Origin: Prostheceraeus crozeri | Taxonomy: Eukaryota > Platyhelminthes > Polycladida > Euryleptidae | Length of the DNA stretch: 64,000 nucleotides | Direction: 5' to 3' | Assembly: GCA_907163375.1 (NCBI GenBank) | Contig: CAJQUW010009247.1 | Coordinates: 310,001 to 374,000 of the forward strand | Shown: one piece after another, positions 22,526 through 31,831 of the stretch | Numbering within the stretch: the first letter of the stretch is position 1 | Layout: every line of letters starts with the position of its first letter | Made by a program: the position numbers and the translations under genes | The notes under the pieces: generated by a model | What the model saw: the letters and a program-made list of their open reading frames with translations, nothing else | Databases searched by the model: none | What the model was told of the DNA's origin: nothing

Positions 22526-23404
22526 CCAAGAAAGCACGATTAATATCGCGACTTTTTCATGAAGAATTCCATTATAATACGGAGCATGAAATTCCCCTCA
22601 TAATCAGCTTGTGGAGAGAAATTTGGAGGAAGGTGATATTTGCGAACGAGAGAAAAATTCGGAGATTGAGGAATGACAGGCGGATTCAAGTCCATAAGAA
22701 CGCATGAGTGAATGAAAGCTGAGAACTCCAGATAGGGCATACGAAGTATAGGAAGCTAGTTCAATAGATGTTTTGGGAGTGATCTGACTTTATGATCTTA
22801 GTGAGCTACAAATTCAGAAATCTTTCGTAAAATTAGAAAAACGTGAATACTTACGTTAATACCGCGACTATTTTTTCTATGCATCGTCAGCAGACCGTCG
22901 GATTCCATCTTTCATGAAACAGAGCTCATCATTGGCTGATCAGTCTCATCATACTAGAAGTAATTGAAAGATAGTAACGGCCATCAAGATTACCAGATCT
23001 TAATCCTATCGAACATATGTGATATGATCTGGCGTACAGGAAAGTATCAAGAACAGGTGGAAGTAACTGTTTGAAGGACTTGACAATCCATGGAAGGTCG
23101 AAGACTGAACGAGCATTCATCAGAACGCAGTTGATACCGATAAATATTTATACTTCAAAGAATCAGAAGTATGATCAATTCATCAGGTCTCTTTCGATAA
23201 TGTAGCAACATTTTATAATCCTTTGAAAATATCAGCATTTATCATGAGGTTAATTGCTTTTCTTAACTTACGCAATAGAAACATTTAATACAGCATGATA
23301 AGAGGTTTGCTTTGTTATATAAAAAGATAACACACATTTTTGGGATAAGTGTAAGTCCCCTTAAATCGTATAGAGTGGATTGTAGTCGTTCATTAAGTAC
23401 CTTA

Positions 23405-23685
23405 ATAATCAATTAATTTCTATGCCAAATCGAATCTAGCATTTTAACCATAGAAAATGATCTTCATCTCTTGTTTTTGTCTTCCAGATGTCTACGGATA
23501 ATTATGTAATTTTTCACTACTTCATAGTTTTGACATAGCTATTCAGTCCCTTCCATTCAATATTTCAATACTATTCTTTTGTCAATTGCGATATCAAATA
23601 AAACTGCTTATAAGAGCTGGTGAAAAAGTAATATCATAGCTGTCGCCACAAATCAACCATTGATTCCATACTTCCCTTATATACT
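23405..23685 (+). repeat. Dispersed repeat, copy 2 (partner at 5575-5870)
   Basis: Direct-orientation match to 5575-5870, including the shared ATCATAGCTGTCGCCACAAATC near the 3' end. It is slightly shorter through small deletions. Confidence 0.72.
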
Positions 23686-23802
23686 TACTTTGTTATACAC
23701 TGTTCATGAAATTCCCTTGATAATCAGTTTCATTTCCGCTAAGTTGGGATGCTTATTAGCAAGTATTCATTGCTTTTGATATCCAACATGTTTCATACTA
23801 CT

Positions 23803-25345
23803 TAGATAGGGACGTCATATCGGTCGTATATAAATTTGCAAAATTTTGACTTTTTTTCAAAACTCCTCGAATAATTTTTGGACCAAGGGAACGTAATCTC
23901 CGCAAAAATTGAATCTTTTGATATAGAAATTTTCATTGTATACAGATACTTTTTGAGTCGACCCTCTACATAGGCCTTTATATCCCTACTCTATGCTCTT
24001 AGCAGATTTCTTTTGATGTCCAACAACCCTCATACTACTTACATAGACACACCAAATCGCTAGTATGTAAACATGAGAATAATTTGCAAAAATTTAGCTT
24101 CTTAAAAAGTGATTCTTTTACACCGCAGAAACGCGATCTCCGCAAAAGACTGAATCTTTCGATATAAATACTTTCACTGTATGCTGACACTTTTTGAATC
24201 GACACCATTTATCTATTATGTATATAAAGTGTATGTACTCTATGCCAATATCATTATTTGTGGCAAGTTGTGACCAACGTTCCCAACTGCAGAGGTAGCG
24301 TCGTTAATTTATATTCAAAATGTGTGCCACTTTAAGTCAGTAATCCTATGAATGCATCATACCTAGAAAACTATGTAAGCGTAGTACTTTGCAAGCAGGG
24401 TAGTCTGCTTGTTCAAGTCCAACAATGTAATGTGTATGAGGACGCTTTATTATAGTTTTAAAGAAAATTACGCAAACCTGCTGTCCCCTTCATTTGATTT
24501 AAGCAACTATACAGAAACAAGGTCTGAGCAGATCAAGAGACCTTTGTTACAGACCAAACATAAAACTAAAGCTTCATTACAAGCACGAACTGTGCATAAT
24601 TTTGAATTATTACAGCATATGAGTATGCTCCGCGGGCACACGCTAGGGATAGAAGCCCACCTACTGGCCGCTGCATGATGTGGAGGCCGATTACAACAGC
24701 ACGGGGGTTCTTCCTATCACTACAACATAATGGAAAAAAAATCCTCTGTGACGGTTAGTGAACAAGTAGCATAATTGCTTTTAGAAAATAAGTTTGATTC
24801 GAGGAGAAAGTGAGGGCCTCTAAGAGAACGAAGAAATTGTGATCATTTCTTTCATAACTTAAATTTGTTTAACAGAGGAAATAACGAAGAAGATGATGAC
24901 AAACAATAACTAAGGTGATTGATATCAAGTGATATAATAAGTTTCTCTTATCTTTGCAATTTTTTTAATTTTCTGATTCCCTTTGATATATTGTTGTTAA
25001 GTGATAAATCATAGTAGGTAGTTCGCATATAGGGCTGAAAAAGATCACAAAATTAAAGCGAAATTTTGAGAAAATAAATCTGTTAAAAAATGATCAAATT
25101 ACCACGAGCCATGACAACCATCTGACCTTAGAGCAAACATACGTAGTAGGTAGAGTGTCGACTCAAAAAATGTCAGCAGACAGCGAAAAAATTTTGTATC
25201 AAAAGACACATTTTTGTGCGGATTACGCTCCATTGGTCTAAAAAGTAAAATTTAGTTAATTTTAAAGAGCTAAAAATTTGCAAGCTTTTGCCTGTGTTTA
25301 TATGCTAGCGATTTGCTACTTCAGACCAATACAGAAGTAGTGTGA
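23803..25345. repeat. Three-copy repeat around CATACTACTT
   Basis: Copies at 23803-23972 and 24031-24215 are in direct orientation, and 25160-25345 is inverted. Each starts with CATACTACTT, contains CGNGATCTCCGCAAAA-like and TCTTT-GATATA-A words, and ends with ACTTTTTGA-TCGAC. Confidence 0.65.
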
Positions 25346-25485
25346 TGAAACTTTTAAAATATCAAAGTGAATGAAAATATGATTACAGGCACATGTAACT
25401 TAATTAAACAGGATATCAACCTAACTATGAAGGACATTTATGACCTGCATTAATAGCCGAAAGTCTTCATGCAAAAATTGAGATC

Positions 25486-25491
25486 TTTATC
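25486..25491. repeat. Target-site duplication, left (TTTATC)
   Basis: TTTATC sits directly before the left inverted repeat and is repeated exactly at 42126-42131 directly after the right one. A 6-bp duplication is the length made by Polinton/Maverick integrases. Confidence 0.9.
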
Positions 25492-26741
25492 AGTAGTAAT
25501 CCCCTGACAAAATCAAGCACGGTGCGGTGCAGCGATGAGTCATCGCTGCTTAGTCATCATGCTGACTCAGCCCCCCCTCAGGAGAGGAAGGACATGGCCA
25601 AGGATGTGTTGGGAGGAATGGGTCCGTGAGGACGAAACCGTTCCCTCCCCCCTCTGGAACGAGACTTCCAACTTTAGTTCTAGCGATCGTAGAAAGTCGT
25701 GCAATAGCTCATTTGAAAGCTAAGAGTGAAAAAAATGCAGTGGAAGAAACGGCTTGTTCATATCTGCCTTTGTTTAGATGTGAGAGTGACTTTAAGATTT
25801 TTGTCCATCACCGAAAAACGACAAAGTTAGAATTTTATGAAAATGTCTGTAGCGGCTAAACGAAGCCTCGGATGGGAAAACGGAGAGCAAATTAGGACTT
25901 TGTGGCCAATTTTGGGTCTAGGAACTTGTTTCCAGCTTAATCGGAGAGAAAAAGTTCTGACCTCCCCCCCCTCTGGAACGAGACTTCCAACTTTGGTTCT
26001 AGAGATCGTAGAAAGTCGTGCAATAGCTCATTTGAAAGCCAAGAGTGAGACAAATTCAGTGGAAGGAACGGCTTATTCATATCTGCCTTCGTTTAGATGT
26101 GAGACGCCACTAAAAATTTTGGAAATTTGTGAAGTTGAAAGTTGAAAATTTTCTTCACACTGAGTCTCCACACGGGATTTTTTCATGATAATGTTAAATT
26201 GTGACCACCTTTGGCGATGAATAGCGGAGGATTGGAAGTGAATGAAGAGCTCGGGTTTCTTTTAGGGGGAAGACCGTACTTTGTTCTCTAGGATCCTATC
26301 TTTTCAGATGCGTGAAAGGTTTCGTTTCTAAATGAGAGCATGTTAAAAATCGAGTTTTTGCGCATTTTCCAAGATTTTGGATACTTTTGAAAAAACGGCT
26401 TTTCAACTCGGCTTCTGGTCATCGTAGAGAGTCGACGGATGGCTTAAATGAAAGGTGAGAGCAAGAAAACGTGACTGTCAAAATTTGAAGTCAACCGGAG
26501 CACTAGAACCGGAGATAGATGTGTTTAAAGATTTGGATGATGGATATTACGTCATCAGCTGATCGCCACAAACTATATAAGCTGGGAACCGACAGAGACT
26601 TGTCATTAAGACGAGAGCGATTGTCAAAGGTAGGTCGTCTCTCTGAAGCTCTGATGATAGCATCGGACATTCCAAATTTCGGGTTTCTGTAGGAAACCGA
26701 CTTAGAAAATTTCATGGCTGATACCAGCAAAGGCGTCAGAT
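25492..26741 (+). repeat. Left terminal inverted repeat of the Polinton-like element
   Basis: The sequence matches the reverse complement of 40876-42125 nearly base for base, until about the ATTTCATG-CTGATA point. Inside it are three related sub-repeats at 25651-25790, 25971-26108 and a weaker one at 26401-26465 (shared core ATCGTAGAAAGTCG, then GCTCATTTGAAAG). It also carries a TATA box at 26573-26580 and a leader splice donor at 26630, so it supplies an inward promoter. Confidence 0.9.
26573..26580 (+). promoter_or_regulatory. TATA box in the left TIR, with leader exon
   Basis: TATATAAG lies about 55 bases before a splice donor (AAAG|GTAGGT, intron from 26630). An acceptor TTTCGTTACAG ends at 26775, seven bases before the ATG at 26782. 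The expected start site, about 30 bases below the TATA box, gives a short non-coding leader exon of about 26605-26629. The same box is mirrored at 41037-41044 in the right TIR. Confidence 0.65.
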
Positions 26742-26781
26742 CATGAATTTACTTAGTGATATTCTTTCGTTACAGACTGCC

Positions 26782-27450
26782 ATGGCCATGAATCCTACTC
26801 CAACTGCTGCATCACTGAATCTTCAACATCTCGAGGAGTGGAATCCGAAAATTCACGGCTATCCTAACTACAAACAACAGGTGCGCTACAACGGTGTTCG
26901 ACTCTATCTCCAAACGCCGGTGGTATACTTACCAAAAGTGGATACGCAAGAAATCGTGGCGGTCAAAACCTGAGCATCCCTATTGAAAATTGGTTGCGTC
27001 AGCAGCTTGACCTTTTAGAAGACGTTGTGAGGCAAGAGGCTCTTATTCCTACTGAACTATTACAGTTGTGGCCAGAAAAGAGAACTTATTATAAACCATT
27101 GTATCGCGGCACTCGCTGCTATGTTTTGCAAAGCAAGTATTGTAAAGTCACTTCAGGAGTGACAGTTGAACAGTTAGTTGAAACAGAACTGTCATCGCTA
27201 GGTGCAGGCCTTTATTCCTTTCATATTCAGGTGCCTGCTGTTCATGTGGGACCACAATCAATCTGATGGTAATTTGATTTCTCTCAATTTGCGCATTGCT
27301 CAAATTCATCATCAACCTGAGTTAACAGGTCTTGATCACACTGAGAAAGTCATTGATTCTTGTGTCAAAGAGTGTCAAGAACCTGTCACCAAACCTAACC
27401 GTCGTCGCGCATCAAAAAAAGATGGTGCTACCACCAAAGAGAAATCTTAA
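26782..27450 (+). pseudogene. Element protein of unknown function, paralog 1 (frameshifted)
   Basis: The gene starts at ATG 26782 just after a leader-intron acceptor. It runs in three frames, with changes at about 26965 and 27262, giving roughly 220 codons. The middle and end resemble the intact gene at 29199-29765. Both have a W-x(n)-L helical segment, an I-P-x-E turn, a conserved G-x-G-(L/F)-Y-S-F-x-I followed by G-P and D-G, then a hydrophobic strand. The tail is basic (R-R-R-A-S-K-K). The fold is unknown; short alternating strands and a helix could suit a small nucleic-acid-binding domain, but that is a guess. Its last 29 bases overlap the start of the exonuclease gene. Confidence 0.6.
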
Positions 27451-28148
27451 ATATTGTAATCAGTTAGTATGTAGTGAATGTGGAAAACGCGGTCTTGCGG
27501 ATTATGTTCAATTAAAACATTGTAATCATGTTGTATGTATCTTCTGTTATGTAAAGGACAGACATCCTTGTAAAGTTCCTGCTCAATGTATTATCTTGCA
27601 ATTAAGTCTTTTTGATATTGTGGGTTGTCATCGTCATAGACAGTGAGGGAACACCCATTCAAGAATTGAGTGCTATTGCAATGACGGAAAGCGATCAAAC
27701 TGTTGTTAGCGTATATCATAGATTTGCCTACTGTCCTCCACACAAAGACGAATGGTCACGGCGTCATGTGCATGGACTTGATTCTTCTATTTCGATTCAT
27801 ATTGGATTTGTAAAAGAAACGTATTTGATAAGTGATTTCAAACGGTGGCTGTCTGGTTTTCATATTGTTAAAATATTAGGAAATGATTCTGAACGAGAAC
27901 CAACAACGTTTCAGTTGCACATTGATAATTTATATTTACCATGTTGGGTTGATCGTGTAAGACAAGACTATCATATGCATTGTAATCAAAAGAAGTTTAG
28001 AGATGAAATGATTTTTGATATGGCAATATGTTTTGGTGAGAGACATCACCTTTGCAGACCACCATCCCATTGTAATACTAGAAATAAAGCCACCTACATT
28101 GCAAAACTCTCTTCACGCTGGCATTGTAGTCTCTATGACGTTTATTGA
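27422..28148 (+). pseudogene. RING-like finger plus DEDDh 3'-5' exonuclease
   Basis: From ATG 27422 the frame gives a RING-like cysteine pattern: C-x2-C, then C-x-H-x2-C-x2-C, then C-x5-C (27450-27590). At about 27600-27640 the frame changes. The continuing 27612-28148 frame has the three motifs of DEDDh exonucleases: D-S-E followed by Q-E-L (D at 27639), I-L-G-N-D (27885), and H-x4-D in H-C-S-L-Y-D just before the stop. A C-H-rich insert (C-R-P-P-S-H-C) lies before the last motif. Such enzymes remove 3' nucleotides from DNA or RNA and serve in proofreading or end trimming. In a polymerase-bearing element, a role in replication or end processing is reasonable. The frame change means this copy is probably dead or the two parts are separate. 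Finger and nuclease may form one protein in intact relatives. Confidence 0.65.
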
Positions 28149-28421
28149 CTGTATCTATATTATTGTCAACAGCATGGGTATATGTAAAACATGTTTTTAC
28201 TCCTTGTGAATGAGTGATGATCATTTTATGAAGTGTATTCTGTACTTGTAAATTTTGTCTGATGTTGAATAAACTTACAGTGGAACATGATTGTTATTTC
28301 TGTTTTATTCATAGTGGAAGTCATTGAAGCAATATGAAATCTATAGTCACTACGTTTATGATGGCGCATCGTACACTAAGTAACCACATGTGTGATTTGA
28401 CTCTTGATCAACAAGGATTCA

Positions 28422-28778
28422 ATGGATTTTTACAAGATTGGAAACACATTTAAAATGAAGATGAATGATATGAAAGTAGTGCTAACTGAAAGTCTTCCTC
28501 TCTTCAAAAGATTGATGGAGAGTTTACAACCTCAAGATGTAAAGGGTAGACTCGTTGCTTATATAGAGTTGAAAGATTTGCAAAAACCACTTCGTTTTGG
28601 ATCCTATTGCACAGAATGGATTACTCTTAGTGATCAATTTCATGTACGACATACGGAGAAAATTATGGAGAGAATAGAAGAAACGTTGGAAGGAAATGTG
28701 TACGTTGTTAAACATATCATGATTCAACTGAGTGTGTTTACATCCATGACTTTGTTTGATGGTCGACACATTGTGTAG
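28422..28778 (+). CDS. Small element protein, function unknown
   Basis: This is an intact 118-codon frame from ATG 28422 between the exonuclease and the second paralog, on the same strand. It is rich in charged helix-like segments and ends in a hydrophobic V-Y-V-V-K-H-I-M-I-Q-L strand followed by D-G. That end is faintly like the G-x-Y-S-F-x-I end of the two paralogs. No catalytic motif, transmembrane segment or signal peptide is seen. I do not recognise the family. Its preserved frame and codon-like composition suggest a real gene. Confidence 0.5.
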   Translation: MDFYKIGNTFKMKMNDMKVVLTESLPLFKRLMESLQPQDVKGRLVAYIELKDLQKPLRFGSYCTEWITLSDQFHVRHTEKIMERIEETLEGNVYVVKHIMIQLSVFTSMTLFDGRHIV

Positions 28779-28846
28779 GTGCAATAAAGATTTCTTTTCA
28801 CTGAGTATTTTGTAATGGTGTATAGAGCAACATGATTCATTCCGCT

Positions 28847-28983
28847 TTGTTAGATAAATGAATGCGTCTTTGTTCGAGAAAAGGGGCGTGTCACAACATG
28901 AGTCATTGCGCTTTGTGCATTACTATCAGGCTCTTTGTTAGATAAATGAATGCGTCTTTGTTCGCTAGAAGGGGTGTGTCACT
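28847..28983 (+). repeat. Direct repeat of about 50 bp between element genes
   Basis: Two copies (about 28847-28897 and 28931-28983) share CTTTGTTAGATAAATGAATG followed by CGTCTTTGTTCG and GGGG-GTGTCAC. They lie in the 420-bp gap upstream of the gene at 29199, so they may be promoter-associated. Confidence 0.75.
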
Positions 28984-29146
28984 AAAGTCTTTGTGAGGAC
29001 TTGAACGACTTTGTAAGAGGGCAGTCAGTCATAGGGAAGGTTTCCACCCACGCAGTCAAAAGTTCACGTACGATAACTCTTTGTCACGTAACAAAGACAA
29101 GGAAAACATGAAAAGGGAAACGCATGTGATTGGAGCTAGGTCTGGT

Positions 29147-29153
29147 TATAAAA
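29147..29153 (+). promoter_or_regulatory. TATA box of the second-paralog gene
   Basis: TATAAAA, preceded by CTGGT, lies 46 bases before the first base of the ATG at 29199. A start site about 30 bases downstream would fall in the CAATCATTTCC region and leave a short 5' UTR. This spacing decides in favour of ATG 29199 over upstream in-frame starts. Confidence 0.6.
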
Positions 29154-29198
29154 CGGACGACTGAGCACAAGGCAATCATTTCCGTCCTTGCGCTAACC

Positions 29199-29765
29199 AT
29201 GCAGTTGCTCAAAGCCATCAACTCCTCTGCTCTCGCACTAGGTACACTGAACTCCCTTACTCTAGCATCGGGTAAAAATGCTTTCAATCAAAAGATAACT
29301 CATCATGGAGAAGTCGTGACCATAAAAACTCCAAATCATCGGATGGCTTATCTAAAGGTTATGTCAGCAAAGTACGGACTCGCCGTGTGTGTACAGTTAG
29401 ACTATTGGACACGGTTGCAATTCAATACTCTTGAAACATTCCTGAAAGAAAATCTCACCATTCCCAAAGAAATTGTTCGACACAATGGGAAGCGGCCACA
29501 AGTTCCCATCATGGAAAGACGATACATGTATGTTCATATGGATAGACACTGTCTCATCATCCATGAAAAGGAGGGCAGCGAATTCGACTTACTCAATTGC
29601 AAACCACTCCCCATTTTGGGAAAAGGATTCTACTCTTTCGAAATTAAAATTCAAACCATCTACATGGGTCCGCGCAGGGACGGAATGTTGTTTACGTTGA
29701 ATCCCTATCTTGTCTCCATAACCTTTAAAAATGATGTCCATGTTGATGATGATCAACTACAGTAA
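29199..29765 (+). CDS. Element protein of unknown function, paralog 2 (intact)
   Basis: This is an intact protein of 188 residues from ATG 29199. A central segment alternates hydrophobic residues (Y-L-K-V, then L-A-V-C-V-Q-L-D-Y-W) and is followed by an amphipathic helix (L-E-T-F-L-K-E-N-L). The C-terminal third has G-K-G-F-Y-S-F-E-I-K-I, M-G-P and D-G-M-L-F. The last two blocks match the frameshifted gene at 26782-27450, so the element carries two members of one family. The strand-strand-W-helix order is loosely like the PC4/Sub1 single-stranded-DNA-binding fold, but that is only a resemblance in pattern. There is no signal peptide or membrane segment. It is acidic at the extreme end (D-V-H-V-D-D-D). 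Confidence 0.6.
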   Translation: MQLLKAINSSALALGTLNSLTLASGKNAFNQKITHHGEVVTIKTPNHRMAYLKVMSAKYGLAVCVQLDYWTRLQFNTLETFLKENLTIPKEIVRHNGKRPQVPIMERRYMYVHMDRHCLIIHEKEGSEFDLLNCKPLPILGKGFYSFEIKIQTIYMGPRRDGMLFTLNPYLVSITFKNDVHVDDDQLQ

Positions 29766-29921
29766 CACTCTCCACACACTGAGAACGCACCATCGGTCTT
29801 CATGAGACCAAGGCATAACGGCCACCGCATCAAGAAAGAAAATGTACACTCACCATGCCACACATGAACATGACTCTCTCCTTCTTTCTTAGGCATGCCA
29901 TTCTTCACTCAGGTTTGAATC

Positions 29922-30551
29922 ATGTGGAAATTATCAGCATGCCTCTATGCATCATGGAAAAGTCAGTGTGTTACATTTCATAATACGAAACGTCAACTTC
30001 AGATAACTCTAGAACGCCTTCAACTGCGAAGGTTACATCGCGCTATCCTATCCCACTCTTGCCGTGTCATTAATGTAGGAGAATGCATTGTATTTATTCG
30101 CATTCAAGAGATGATTCTACATAATGATCACTGCTACATCGTGATTCCAAAACCCTCTTGGGAAAAGTATAAAAGGGAAGTTCACTCCACCCTCATCTCA
30201 TTTGTGAGTCATGCTCCCCATCCGCATCATCAACGCCATGCGCGAAATGAATCTCAGAAGAGACGTCGATTTAGAACAGTCGCATATCCATCTGCCCAAT
30301 TCAGTATATCATCGCGGTTGTCCACAAATGTTGGTTATTCGCATGAGCAACGGTCGAAATCTTCAAATCTTTCGCTGCGGCAAAATCCAAGTCCTGGGAA
30401 ACCTTTCTCATTTCGTGATGCAGTCCATGTGTTACGAAGTCGTCAAGAAAATGCGAACACTCATGCCTCATCTACGCCTCAGTCCCCTGACATTGAAGAA
30501 TATAGTAGTGTCTGTTCAATTGAAGATGTTAGTGAATCTAGCAAACATTAA
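29922..30551 (+). CDS. Possible element gene, 5' part only credible
   Basis: A 209-codon frame starts at ATG 29922. The first 95 codons or so contain a strand-like I-V-F-I-R-I-Q-E-M-I-L segment reminiscent of the C-terminal block of the two paralogs. From 30211 it overlaps the TBP-like gene in another frame. There it becomes rich in S, R, H and P, which looks like out-of-frame reading. The true gene probably ends near 30205, where a stop exists in a neighbouring frame. I do not recognise a family. Confidence 0.35.
   Translation: MWKLSACLYASWKSQCVTFHNTKRQLQITLERLQLRRLHRAILSHSCRVINVGECIVFIRIQEMILHNDHCYIVIPKPSWEKYKREVHSTLISFVSHAPHPHHQRHARNESQKRRRFRTVAYPSAQFSISSRLSTNVGYSHEQRSKSSNLSLRQNPSPGKPFSFRDAVHVLRSRQENANTHASSTPQSPDIEEYSSVCSIEDVSESSKH
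30168..30175 (+). promoter_or_regulatory. TATA box of the TBP-like gene
   Basis: TATAAAAG lies 43 bases before ATG 30211. It is identical to the box found on the other strand at 37028-37035. Start sites would fall at about 30198-30205, giving a very short leader. Confidence 0.6.
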
Positions 30552-30750
30552 AACCAGTAATCATTGTATATTTTATGAAACTGAACTCTTTCCTGCTGCT
30601 CTGATTCGGAAGTGGCATCCTGTACATATTGCAGTGTTTCACAACGGACATTGTATCATGACTGGTTTACGTGATATCAGTAAAGTAGCTGACATTGTTA
30701 AATCTTTAATGCGTTATCTGTATGAGACACCGTTAATAGAATCGTGTTAA
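30211..30750 (+). CDS. TATA-binding-protein-like two-repeat saddle protein
   Basis: This is an intact 179-residue protein with two direct repeats, at residues 4-84 and 93-172, each matching one half of the eukaryotic TBP core. Repeat 2 has Y-E-T-E-L-F-P followed by a basic residue, then V-F-H-N-G and T-G-L-R. These correspond to TBP's Y-E-P-E-L-F-P, I-F-x-S-G-K and T-G-A-K. Repeat 1 has V-Y-H-R, V-I-R-M, I-F-R-C-G-K and a final helix. Three of TBP's four DNA-kinking phenylalanines are retained (F54, F127, F143); the fourth is a proline (P38). There is no long N-terminal tail. TBP bends TATA DNA and nucleates transcription complexes in the nucleus. A role as element-specific initiation factor is an inference from the TATA boxes before several neighbouring genes. 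It overlaps an uncertain frame at 29922-30551. Confidence 0.85.
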   Translation: MLPIRIINAMREMNLRRDVDLEQSHIHLPNSVYHRGCPQMLVIRMSNGRNLQIFRCGKIQVLGNLSHFVMQSMCYEVVKKMRTLMPHLRLSPLTLKNIVVSVQLKMLVNLANIKTSNHCIFYETELFPAALIRKWHPVHIAVFHNGHCIMTGLRDISKVADIVKSLMRYLYETPLIESC

Positions 30751-30782
30751 TCACATGATGTGTTTTGAATGAGTCATCGCAA

Positions 30783-30990
30783 TGAACTATCGCCCACACA
30801 CTTGTCGGTGAAAAGGTCATCAACAAGGTTCATAGCTTTATGATGAATCAGCACTATTTATAGACATGAAATGATGTCCACACACGTTTCGGTGAAAAGG
30901 TTAAACAAGACTGATTAGATTCTTATCTAACTGACTAGTGCTTCACCACTTCATGTGTCAGAGCTATTTATAGACATGAGTCAGCAAAGT
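30783..30990 (+). repeat. Short direct repeats after the TBP-like gene
   Basis: CACACAC-TGTCGGTGAAAAGG-type sequence occurs at about 30793 and 30880. CTATTTATAGACATGA occurs at about 30855 and 30965. The unit of about 90-110 bp is repeated twice with drift. It lies in the convergent gap between the two gene blocks. Confidence 0.65.
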
Positions 30991-31054
30991 TGTTGATGTT
31001 TTTAAGCCGAAGAAATTGTCATGATGTTACGTTCGTTAGTGAGGATGATAACTT

Positions 31055-31310
31055 ACAAACTCTGACATGGTTTTGACTTTATTTTATACTTTACCTATCT
31101 TGCAAACAGTGAAATGCTTGTCACTTTACTTTATACTTCACCTATCTTGCAAACTCTGAAATGATTCTAACATTAATTCAAACTTTACAATCATCAACTT
31201 TATTCCTAACTTTACAGACGTCAACTTTATTTCTAACTTTACAAACAATGAAATGATTCCGACTTCATTTTATATTTCACCTATCTTACAAACAGTGGCA
31301 TGCTTATGAC
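31055..31310 (+). repeat. Degenerate tandem repeat in the convergent gap
   Basis: About five diverged units are built from ACTTTA-TTTATACTT, CACCTATCTTGCAAAC and -GTGAAATG. It occupies most of the non-coding space between the TBP-like gene and the polymerase 3' end. Confidence 0.7.
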
Positions 31311-31396
31311 AGTATCACCAAGTCAGTCCCACCTATTTGAACCGCAACTTTATGTCAAAAGAGAAACGAGACAGTCTGTACATGATATGTTATTGA

Positions 31397-31791
31397 ATGA
31401 AAGATATTTCATTACAGTCACACATAGTTAATACTATACACGGAGAAAGCAAAGTCACTCATGTGCAGGGAGAAAACAAAGTCACTGATGTGCAGGGAGA
31501 AAACAAAGTCACTGATGTGTCGGAAACTGTACAGGAACAAAACAAAGTCAGCAAAAGCACTGGATACTCACTCCATCGATGATATGCTGTGATCAGGAGT
31601 TGGACGCATGTTACAAGGCACTTACTCACAACGCCCCATTGAAAACGCCATGGAGTAAAAAGCAAAACATCAACCACAACAGAGAGGAAGCATTCATCAT
31701 CATACATCGCCGGACGGAGGAAGAGAAAGTTTCTTTCTCTTGGGTGGAGGTAGATGAGTGTCTGGATGGCCGTGCGGTAATGAGTGGTTAG
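31397..31791 (+). other. Doubtful frame over a 30-bp tandem repeat
   Basis: Three copies of a 30-bp unit containing GGGAGAAAACAAAGTCACT run from about 31437 to 31525. They encode V-Q-G-E-N-K-V-T-D repeats in one open frame (31397-31582), followed by another open frame to 31791. It could be a small repeat-bearing protein with one frame change, or non-coding. No family is recognised. Confidence 0.3.
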
Positions 31792-31831
31792 GACTCATCC
31801 AGCATCGCTTGTCTTCCCAAGCTGAGAGACC

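Larger units (their letters stand above)
21466..25485. other. Gene-free interval with duplicated repeat blocks
   Basis: No gene is supported. The stretch 21533-21905 is repeated in direct orientation at 22158-22525. A related piece lies inverted at 45845-45960. A second repeat family has copies at 23803-23972 and 24031-24215, with an inverted copy at 25160-25345. The repeat 23405-23685 matches 5575-5870. The frame 24409-24678 has no recognised domain. Confidence 0.5.

Noticed and set aside
25535..26145. Small proteins encoded in the terminal inverted repeat
   Set aside because: The repeated L-V-L-x-I-V-E-S-R peptides come from the 140-bp sub-repeats. Frames are short and differ between units, so the similarity is of DNA, not of protein.
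30211..30551. Overlapping reading frame continuing from 29922 as a second real protein
   Set aside because: In this part the frame is low-complexity in S, R, H and P, while the other frame encodes a clear two-repeat TBP-like domain.
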